6,310 bases of DNA. Source: Clostridiales bacterium (GTDB taxonomy: Bacteria; Bacillota; Clostridia; Lachnospirales; WQUN01). The notes under the pieces are model-generated. The model did not search any database. It had not been told where the DNA came from and saw only the letters and a program-made list of their open reading frames with translations. The stretch is taken from contig JAIRVD010000223.1 of the NCBI GenBank assembly GCA_031254075.1, positions 1-6,310 on the forward strand. The letters are read 5' to 3'. The position numbers and the translations under genes are program-made. This document shows, in pieces, positions 1 to 5,264 of the stretch (the first letter of the stretch is position 1; every line of letters starts with the position of its first letter).

Positions 1-485
1 AGAAACGCGAACGTGTATTGGTGTTTACGCAATTTAAGGAAATGACAGAACCGCTTGCGGACTTTTTAAAAACGCTCTTTGAGCGCGACGGATTAATTTT
101 ACACGGCGGAACGACCGTAAAAAAACGCGGCGAAATGGTGGAGCAATTTAACGGTGAGGAATATATTCCGTTTATGGTACTTTCATTGAAAGCCGGCGGC
201 GTAGGTTTGAATTTGACTGCCGCTAACCATGTGATTCATTTTGACCGTTGGTGGAATCCTGCGGTTGAAAATCAAGCGACAGACCGCGCGTTTCGTATCG
301 GGCAGAAAAAAAATGTTTGTGTACATAAATTTGTCACAACCGGCACAATTGAGGAAAAAATTGATACCATTATAGAAAATAAACAAAAATTATCAGGCGA
401 TGTAATTGCGGCTTCGTCGGGCGAAAGCTGGATTACCGAAATGGACAATGATGAACTGTTTGACTTGTTCAAATTGGGGGTATGA
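1..485 (+). CDS. SNF2-family DNA helicase/ATPase, C-terminal fragment (5' end outside window)
   Basis: This is the last part of the second RecA-like (helicase C) domain of a Swi2/Snf2 ATPase, which moves along double-stranded DNA using ATP. The reading frame is open from base 3, so the gene starts before the window; the TTG at 18 is an internal leucine codon, not a start. Visible motifs, in order, are LVFTQF (motif IV region), LHGGTT, SLKAGGVGLNLTAA (motif V), HFDRWWNPAVENQATDR and AFRIGQ (motif VI with the arginine finger), then the TIEEKID helix and a short tail. These match SNF2 proteins of the bacterial HepA/RapA-like COG0553 type very well. The N-terminal ATPase lobe with the Walker A and DEAH motifs is not in view. 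It ends in TGA three bases before a SWIM zinc-finger gene, so the two are probably co-transcribed and may act together. The exact substrate is unknown. Confidence 0.93.
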   Translation, partial: KRERVLVFTQFKEMTEPLADFLKTLFERDGLILHGGTTVKKRGEMVEQFNGEEYIPFMVLSLKAGGVGLNLTAANHVIHFDRWWNPAVENQATDRAFRIGQKKNVCVHKFVTTGTIEEKIDTIIENKQKLSGDVIAASSGESWITEMDNDELFDLFKLGV

Positions 486-488
486 TGA

Positions 489-1199
489 ATGGGCTGGTAT
501 AGTTACGATGAATACGTACCTGTAGCGAAAAAGAAAGAAAAAGCGGCAAAGCATATTGCAAAGCTGCGAAAAAAAGATTCAAATTTATCCCCTATTATCA
601 TAGAGGGACGAAAAATTGCTACGACATGGTGGGGTTTGGCGTGGTGCAATAATTTAAAATCTTACGCCGATTACAGCAATCGTATCGGGCGTGGAAGCGC
701 GTATGTAAAAAACGGTTTCGTGCTGGATTTAAAAATCGAAAAAGGCTTGGTAACAGGTAAGGTTATGGGCAGCAAAATATATAATGTAACAATTAAAATT
801 GATACCTTAGCCGAAATGCAAAAAGAACATATTGTCAAAGCCGTAGGGCGACGGATAGATAGTGTTTCCGACTTAGTTGAAGGAAAATTTCCAAAGGATA
901 TGGGTGAATTATTCCTTACGCAAAAGAAAGGACTTTTTCCATCACCAAAGGAAATACATTTGGATTGCTCTTGCCCTGACTGGGCGGATATGTGTAAACA
1001 TGTAGCGGCAGTTTTATACGGAATAGGCACGCGGCTTGACCAAGACCCGCTTTTATTTTTCAAACTGCGAGGTATGGATATGAACGTATTCATCAAAGCG
1101 TCAATTGATGAGAAACTAAACAGTATGATGAAAAACGCAGGAAAATCAACAAAGCGCGTCATTGAAAACGCGGATATATCTGAAATATTCGGAGTGTAA
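489..1199 (+). CDS. SWIM zinc-finger protein (COG4279-like)
   Basis: A 236-residue protein of unknown molecular function. Near the C-terminus it has a SWIM zinc-binding motif of the form CxC-x6-CxH: Cys160, Cys162, Cys169 and His171, in DCSCPDWADMCKH. SWIM fingers are predicted to bind DNA or protein. The N-terminal half has a Lys-rich helix (about 14-29), then a conserved-looking block with TTWWGLAWCNNL (45-56) and the RIGRGSAYVKNG stretch (65-76), resembling the uncharacterised SWIM family often encoded beside SNF2 ATPases. The ATG is preceded at 8 bases by GGGGG (476-480), which could serve as the ribosome binding site, and it starts 3 bases after the SNF2 stop, which suggests translational coupling. 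No signal peptide or membrane segment is seen, so it should be cytoplasmic. My inference is that it is an accessory subunit or targeting factor for the upstream SNF2 ATPase. The family call is fairly sure; the role is not known. Confidence 0.87.
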   Translation: MGWYSYDEYVPVAKKKEKAAKHIAKLRKKDSNLSPIIIEGRKIATTWWGLAWCNNLKSYADYSNRIGRGSAYVKNGFVLDLKIEKGLVTGKVMGSKIYNVTIKIDTLAEMQKEHIVKAVGRRIDSVSDLVEGKFPKDMGELFLTQKKGLFPSPKEIHLDCSCPDWADMCKHVAAVLYGIGTRLDQDPLLFFKLRGMDMNVFIKASIDEKLNSMMKNAGKSTKRVIENADISEIFGV

Positions 1200-1207
1200 A
1201 TAATTTG

Positions 1208-1255
1208 TGAAGTGATTAAATTGCATCGCCAACTTCAATAAAAGTGTTTATTTTC
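1208..1255. terminator. Possible weak terminator hairpins between convergent genes
   Basis: The 62-base gap between the SWIM gene stop (1199) and the rsgA stop (1262) must end both transcripts if they are separate units. Two inverted repeats are visible: TGAAGT (1208-1213) with ACTTCA (1232-1237), which has a long 18-base loop, and AATAAA (1237-1242) with TTTATT (1247-1252) around an AGTG loop, followed by TT on the plus strand. Both stems are short, the second is all A/T, and they share base 1237. Neither has a clear run of T. A true intrinsic terminator is therefore doubtful, and Rho-dependent or overlapping termination is possible. Confidence 0.25.
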
Positions 1256-1261
1256 ATTATC

Positions 1262-2116
1262 TTATATAGAAATGAGTTTAACATAGCTTTCATAACGTGC
1301 CGTATGGATGGATGCGCCTATATGTTCCTTGATGGCGCAGTTTTTTTCGTGGATATGAAGGCAGTTATTAAATTGGCAATTTGAAATAAACGGACGGAAT
1401 TCTCTGAACAGCGGAGCAATTTCGTTTTTTTGTATATGCGATATATCAAGCGAAGTGAATCCGGGGGTATCGAAGCAGTAGCCGTGTTCGGCGGAGCTGC
1501 CGAGCGGGAAGATTTCGGTGTGGCGGGTGGTGTGTTTTCCGCGACCGATTTTTTCGCTGAGTTGACCGGTTTGCAAATTTATTCCGGGGGAGAGTGCGTT
1601 GATAAGGCTTGTTTTTCCGACGCCGGAAGAGCCGGCAAACAGGTTTATATTGCCTGTCATTTTTGCGCGCAACTCGTCAAGCCCCGCGCCTGTTTCCGCG
1701 CAGGCGTAGACAATCGGGTATTCTTTATACGGTTCGAATAATTTTTTTGATGAATCCAAATCAATTTTATTTACGCAAATTAAAATAGGGATATTTTCAT
1801 GCTCGATTAAAAGTAAAAAACGATCCAAAAGCCCCGCGTTAAAAGCGGGCTGCGTTGTTGCCACTGTGATGATTACCTGTGAGATATTTGCGGCAGGCGG
1901 GCGACGCAGTTCGTTTTCGCGGGGCTTTATTGTATCAATCGTTGCAATTTTTTTGTCTGAATCGGAAACTGAAATTTCAACTTTATCACCGACAAGCGGC
2001 GTTTCTTTTCGATTACGGAAGATTCCGCGAGCGGTGCAAGTGTAGTTTTCGCCATCGGCAAAAACAGTATACGCGCCTCCGATGCCCTTTGTGATGATTC
2101 CATTAATTGAATCCAC
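1262..2116 (-). CDS. rsgA: Ribosome small subunit-dependent GTPase A
   Basis: RsgA (YloQ/YjeQ) is a cytoplasmic GTPase that binds the 30S ribosomal subunit late in its assembly and checks its maturation; hydrolysis of GTP releases it. The 284-residue length is normal. The N-terminal OB-fold covers about 1-65. The GTPase domain shows the circularly permuted motif order typical of the family: G4 NKID (116-119), G5 CAETGAG (139-145), G1 GSSGVGKT (162-169), G2 in the KHTTRHTEI stretch (194-202) and G3 DTPG (216-219). The C-terminal zinc site is Cys247, Cys252, His254 and Cys260. The start is GTG at 2116, whose first base is also the last base of the kinase TAG stop. I see no Shine-Dalgarno sequence before it, so translation is likely coupled to the kinase gene. 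The start gives a good N-terminal fit to the family. It is the last gene of the operon; the rpe gene that follows in Bacillus subtilis is absent here. Confidence 0.97.
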   Translation of the reverse strand: MDSINGIITKGIGGAYTVFADGENYTCTARGIFRNRKETPLVGDKVEISVSDSDKKIATIDTIKPRENELRRPPAANISQVIITVATTQPAFNAGLLDRFLLLIEHENIPILICVNKIDLDSSKKLFEPYKEYPIVYACAETGAGLDELRAKMTGNINLFAGSSGVGKTSLINALSPGINLQTGQLSEKIGRGKHTTRHTEIFPLGSSAEHGYCFDTPGFTSLDISHIQKNEIAPLFREFRPFISNCQFNNCLHIHEKNCAIKEHIGASIHTARYESYVKLISI

Positions 2117-4404
2117 TAGGGTTTGGGTTCGGTCGAACGAAGAATAAACACGCCGTTCTCAACAGAAAATACGCGGAAAACCGTCGGGTCGGAATATTCT
2201 ACTTCTTTTGTAATCGGGAATCTTGATACTGGAACGTTTTCATCATTGATTAAATATGTCGGGTCGTTGTTGCCTATTTGCCGCTGAAGCACCAGATGAA
2301 CAGTCTCCGTTCCCTCGGGAACATTCCACAGATGTATTGTTATTGTTCCGGTAATAATCGGCGCGGGTTCGGTCGGCGCGGTCGTCGGAGTCGGCGTTTC
2401 GGCGGGCGGCTCAGGCGTTACAACCGGCGGAACCTCCGGCGCGGGTGTTACTTCCGGCGTAGGCGTTACAATCGGTGAAGGTGTCGGCGAGGTTTCCGGT
2501 GACGGCGTTGCGTCAGAGTCGGGTGTCGGCAGCGGTGCCGCCCCCGTGCTTATATATAGAGTTACAACTGTATGCCGCTCCACCATTTCGCCGGGTCCGG
2601 GTTCTTGCCTGATAACTTGTCCTTCCGGGAAAAACTCATTTTCTTGGCGTTCCGTTGCTCCTGTAAGAAAATTCGTGCGCAGGGTTTCAAGCGCAACCGC
2701 TTCCCTTGTGCCGATTAAAAGAGGCACGCTTACCAACGAGCCGTCCGGTCCGAGCGAAACCGTCAGAAGCACGGAGCCGCCGTCGTTAAGCAATTCATTC
2801 GGCTCGGGGAATTGCGCAATTATATAATCTCTCGGAACAGATTCGTCTTCGTGGTCGGTTCTTTGAATGTTTAATTCAATATCAAGTGCCGACAAGATTT
2901 CCATTGCGTCTTCATATGTGCGTCGTTCCAAGCGGGGCATCAGCACCCCGTCCCCGCGCGCGCCCAAGCTTATCACAATGTGAAGAATATCTCCCGGCGA
3001 AAGCATTATTCCGGGGTCGGTGCGCTGCATAAGAACGCGTCCCGCGCAATCGTTGATTTCGCAGAATTCGCAGTCTTCGTTTTCGCAGTATTGGTCGTCC
3101 TCATCGCGAACGGGCATAAGCCTGAGATTGCGTGTTACAAGCTCGGCGGCGTCCCAATTCATTCCGACGACATTCGGTGTTTCGATTGTTCTGTTGTCAT
3201 CGGAAATATATCTGTTATAAAAATGAATTGTAAGGAATCCGAATCCGATTGCGAGTATAATTCCTAATATTACGCCGCCGTAAACCGCCGCTTTGTCGGC
3301 TTTATTATCGCGCGGCGAAGCGGGTTCGCGATAATTTTCATAATACTCGTCGTCGGCGTATTCGGTATAATCTTCGTATTCGCTGTCGTCGTAACTCGCG
3401 TTTTTAATCGGCTTTGCGCTGTGCAGTTTGAATGTTTCGACTTCCTCTTCGGGCATGTCCACTCCGTCGAGAAACGCTTGACGCATTTTTTGGCGGCGAA
3501 CGGCTTCTTTGTTTTCCTCGCTGATTGTGCGTGTCGGGGATTCGTCGTGGCTTTCGACCGCCACAAACGCTCCGCTTGCGTCCGTCAGCGCACGTTTTAA
3601 GTCGTCAATCATGTCATCAACGGTTTGATATCTCTTCGACGCGGATTTTTCCGTTGCCTTTCCGATAATTTTTATAACACTGTCGGAAACATTCGGATTT
3701 AATTTCAAAATATCGGGCAATGGGTCATTGATATGCTGAAGCGCAATCGAAACCTCGTTCTCACCTTCGAACGGAAGCTGTCCGGTCGCCATTTCAAACA
3801 TTACGATTCCCATCGAGTAAATATCGGATTTATGGTCGATGTATCCGCCGCGAGCCTGTTCGGGCGAAAAATAATGTACGCTTCCCATCGAACCCGCCGC
3901 CGCGTTAAGCGTAACGCTTTTCGCAACACGCGCTATTCCGAAGTCGGTAACTTTTACTATGCTTGTGGTCGTAACTAAAATATTCTGCGGTTTAATATCC
4001 AAATGGATAATACTGTTTCTGTGCGCTTCGGAAAGCCCTTCCGCAACTTGAATCGCAACACCCAAATTCGTTTCATCATCGAACGGTGCTTTTCTGTTTA
4101 TTAATTCTTTCAGCGACGCTCCGTCTACATATTCAAGAACGATATACAAAATATCGCCGTCGCGTCCGTGGTCGAAAATACTTACAATATTATTATGATT
4201 TAACGCCGCTGCCGCACGCGCCTCTTTCGGAAAACGCTCAATTAAATTTTCGTCGGAAAGATACTCTTCTTTCAACACTTTTAACGTTATATACCTGTCC
4301 AACTTTTTATCATGCGCACGATATACCACGGACATTCCGCCCGAACCGATTACATCATCTATTTCATAGCGTTCAGCAACCATATGCCCCGCTTTAAGTT
4401 TCAC
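2116..4404 (-). CDS. prkC: PASTA-domain membrane Ser/Thr protein kinase (PrkC/PknB/Stk1 type)
   Basis: A 762-residue Hanks-type kinase with one membrane span. Proteins of this family sense muropeptides or lipid II outside the cell and phosphorylate wall, division and translation proteins inside. The cytoplasmic kinase domain (about 13-272) has the glycine loop GSGGMSVVY (20-28), Lys42 in ITLKVL, catalytic HLDIKPQN (134-141; Asp136, Lys138, Asn141), DFG (154-156) and SPE (180-182). The usual HRD arginine is Leu135, and the activation loop TLNAAAGSMGSVHY has few threonines. The juxtamembrane region carries a Tyr/Asp/Glu-rich stretch (338-358). The membrane span is about 372-393. Three extracellular PASTA repeats follow (about 408-480, 485-552, 556-621), the first holding a CENEDCEFCEINDC insertion. 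A Pro/Thr-rich linker (622-683) leads to a small beta-rich-looking domain (684-762). The GTG start is supported by AAGGAGG 7 bases upstream. The gene sits 15 bases after prpC, its likely antagonist. Confidence 0.96.
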   Translation of the reverse strand: MKLKAGHMVAERYEIDDVIGSGGMSVVYRAHDKKLDRYITLKVLKEEYLSDENLIERFPKEARAAAALNHNNIVSIFDHGRDGDILYIVLEYVDGASLKELINRKAPFDDETNLGVAIQVAEGLSEAHRNSIIHLDIKPQNILVTTTSIVKVTDFGIARVAKSVTLNAAAGSMGSVHYFSPEQARGGYIDHKSDIYSMGIVMFEMATGQLPFEGENEVSIALQHINDPLPDILKLNPNVSDSVIKIIGKATEKSASKRYQTVDDMIDDLKRALTDASGAFVAVESHDESPTRTISEENKEAVRRQKMRQAFLDGVDMPEEEVETFKLHSAKPIKNASYDDSEYEDYTEYADDEYYENYREPASPRDNKADKAAVYGGVILGIILAIGFGFLTIHFYNRYISDDNRTIETPNVVGMNWDAAELVTRNLRLMPVRDEDDQYCENEDCEFCEINDCAGRVLMQRTDPGIMLSPGDILHIVISLGARGDGVLMPRLERRTYEDAMEILSALDIELNIQRTDHEDESVPRDYIIAQFPEPNELLNDGGSVLLTVSLGPDGSLVSVPLLIGTREAVALETLRTNFLTGATERQENEFFPEGQVIRQEPGPGEMVERHTVVTLYISTGAAPLPTPDSDATPSPETSPTPSPIVTPTPEVTPAPEVPPVVTPEPPAETPTPTTAPTEPAPIITGTITIHLWNVPEGTETVHLVLQRQIGNNDPTYLINDENVPVSRFPITKEVEYSDPTVFRVFSVENGVFILRSTEPKP

Positions 4405-4411
4405 GAAAACC

Positions 4412-4418
4412 CCTCCTT
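4412..4418 (-). promoter_or_regulatory. Ribosome binding site of prkC
   Basis: On the minus strand this reads AAGGAGG, a full match to the anti-Shine-Dalgarno sequence, 7 bases before the GTG at 4404. It fixes that non-ATG codon as the kinase start and lies in the 15-base gap after the prpC stop. Confidence 0.9.
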
Positions 4419-4419
4419 G

Positions 4420-5166
4420 TTACCTTCCGATATCAATCAAAATTGCAGAAATATTATCAATCCCGCCTTTTTTGTTTGCTTCGTCAATTAAATAGCGGGT
4501 ACGATGTTCTACATAGCCAAGCCCGTTTACGATTTTCATTATTGATTCGTTGTCAAGCATGTTTGTCAAGCCGTCCGAGCACAGCAAAACAGCGGCAGCG
4601 TCGCCTATTTCGCGAACAATGCCGTCTACCACCATGTTATCGGACACGCCAAGAACCCTCGTAAGTACATGCCGCTTAGGATGCGTCCGTGCTTCCTCTT
4701 CGGAAACGCGCCCCGTTTGCAGCAGTTCTTCAACGAAGGTATGGTCGGTCGTGAGTTGCTTCATTGCCAGTTGATTTATTGCATATGCACGGCTGTCGCC
4801 GATATGCGTAATAAAAATTTTTCCGTTATCAATAACGCAAGCCGTCAAAGTCGTACCCATTCCCTGCATCGACTTATCCGACTTTGCTTTACTTATAATC
4901 GCTTCGCCCGCGTGCTGTGCCGCGCTTACCAACAAGTCCAAGTAATTCTCGGGCTGGATAAAATCTTGCGCCGCAAAGTCACGAACAAAACCGCTGAACT
5001 TCTCCACGGCTGTTCCGCTCGCAACATCGCCTGCCTTATGACCGCCCATGCCGTCCGCAACGATAAACAAGTTCGGAAACGGCCCTATCTGCTTGTCGCA
5101 AACAAATATTGCATCCTGATTCTGACTTCTTGTTACTCCGACATCTGTAAAACCGGCTGCGTGCAT
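4420..5166 (-). CDS. prpC: PP2C-family (PPM) Ser/Thr protein phosphatase
   Basis: A 248-residue cytoplasmic, Mn/Mg-dependent phosphatase that reverses the phosphorylation made by the neighbouring kinase. The length fits bacterial PrpC/Stp proteins (about 250). All core PPM motifs are seen: RSQNQD (13-18) with Asp18, VADGMGGH (37-43) with metal-binding Asp38, MGTTLTA (103-109), HIGDSRAY (121-128), the flap-region Thr-His-Pro at 161-163, CSDGL (196-200) with Asp198, and GGIDNIS (234-240) with Asp237. The common NED signature is NQD here, a frequent variant. The frame is open upstream to 5304, but I chose the ATG at 5166 because a GAGGAG site lies 6 bases before it, the protein then begins right at the catalytic domain, and the longer form would run through the promoter and into the start of the divergent transporter gene. 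It is first in the prpC-prkC-rsgA operon. No membrane segment is present. Confidence 0.96.
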   Translation of the reverse strand: MHAAGFTDVGVTRSQNQDAIFVCDKQIGPFPNLFIVADGMGGHKAGDVASGTAVEKFSGFVRDFAAQDFIQPENYLDLLVSAAQHAGEAIISKAKSDKSMQGMGTTLTACVIDNGKIFITHIGDSRAYAINQLAMKQLTTDHTFVEELLQTGRVSEEEARTHPKRHVLTRVLGVSDNMVVDGIVREIGDAAAVLLCSDGLTNMLDNESIMKIVNGLGYVEHRTRYLIDEANKKGGIDNISAILIDIGR

Positions 5167-5172
5167 AGAACG

Positions 5173-5178
5173 CTCCTC
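5173..5178 (-). promoter_or_regulatory. Ribosome binding site of prpC
   Basis: The minus strand reads GAGGAG 6 bases before the ATG at 5166. This decides the start in favour of the 248-residue protein over the longer open frame that reaches 5304. Confidence 0.85.
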
Positions 5179-5196
5179 ATGGTTTTTCGATTTTGT

Positions 5197-5213
5197 AATA
5201 TTATAGTAATATT
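5197..5213. repeat. Perfect inverted repeat, 7+3+7, in the divergent promoter region
   Basis: AATATTA (5197-5203), a 3-base TAG centre and TAATATT (5207-5213) form a perfect dyad. It covers the -10 box of the operon promoter (5200-5205) and lies 52 bases before the transporter start, so it is placed like an operator. It is made almost only of A and T, so chance is a real alternative. No regulator gene is in view. Confidence 0.45.
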
Positions 5214-5228
5214 TCTTCATAACTGCAA
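5200..5228 (-). promoter_or_regulatory. Sigma-A-type promoter of the prpC-prkC-rsgA operon
   Basis: On the minus strand the -35 box is TTGCAG (5228-5223) and the -10 box is TATAAT (5205-5200), with an ideal 17-base spacer. The -10 matches the housekeeping consensus in all six bases and the -35 in four. Transcription should start near 5193, giving a leader of about 27 bases before the prpC ATG, enough to hold its ribosome binding site. A short leader leaves no room for a riboswitch. Confidence 0.8.
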
Positions 5229-5244
5229 GAAAATTTGTTAAAAT
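5216..5244 (+). promoter_or_regulatory. Possible promoter of the MATE transporter gene
   Basis: A TAAAAT -10-like box (5239-5244) has TTCATA (5216-5221, four of six consensus bases) 17 bases upstream. The predicted transcript start near 5251 would leave a leader of only about 14 bases. This overlaps the -35 side of the opposing operon promoter, so the two could compete for RNA polymerase. AT-rich sequence makes such matches common. Confidence 0.35.
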
Positions 5245-5251
5245 ATGAAAA

Positions 5252-5257
5252 AAAGGA
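5252..5257 (+). promoter_or_regulatory. Ribosome binding site of the MATE transporter gene
   Basis: AAAGGA lies 7 bases before the ATG at 5265 and supports that start. Confidence 0.7.
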
Positions 5258-5264
5258 TGATAAA

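Noticed and set aside
18..20. TTG as start of the SNF2 gene
   Set aside because: The frame is open further left with matching family sequence (KRERV before LVFTQF), and the SNF2 fold needs a large N-terminal part outside the window.
671..1162. Minus-strand open frame of 163 codons
   Set aside because: It is antisense to the SWIM gene, which has a clear zinc motif and operon context; no family resemblance was seen.
2278..2478. Arg-rich plus-strand open frame
   Set aside because: It is the complement of the GC-rich Pro/Thr linker code of the kinase; the Arg/Gly richness follows from that.
2356..2541. GC-rich, tandem-repeat-like DNA
   Set aside because: It is explained by the Pro/Thr low-complexity linker of the kinase; units are degenerate and not a true DNA repeat array or CRISPR.
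4669..5241. Plus-strand open frame of 190 codons
   Set aside because: It is antisense to prpC and its promoter, with no recognisable motif and no plausible ribosome binding site, while prpC on the other strand shows every catalytic motif.
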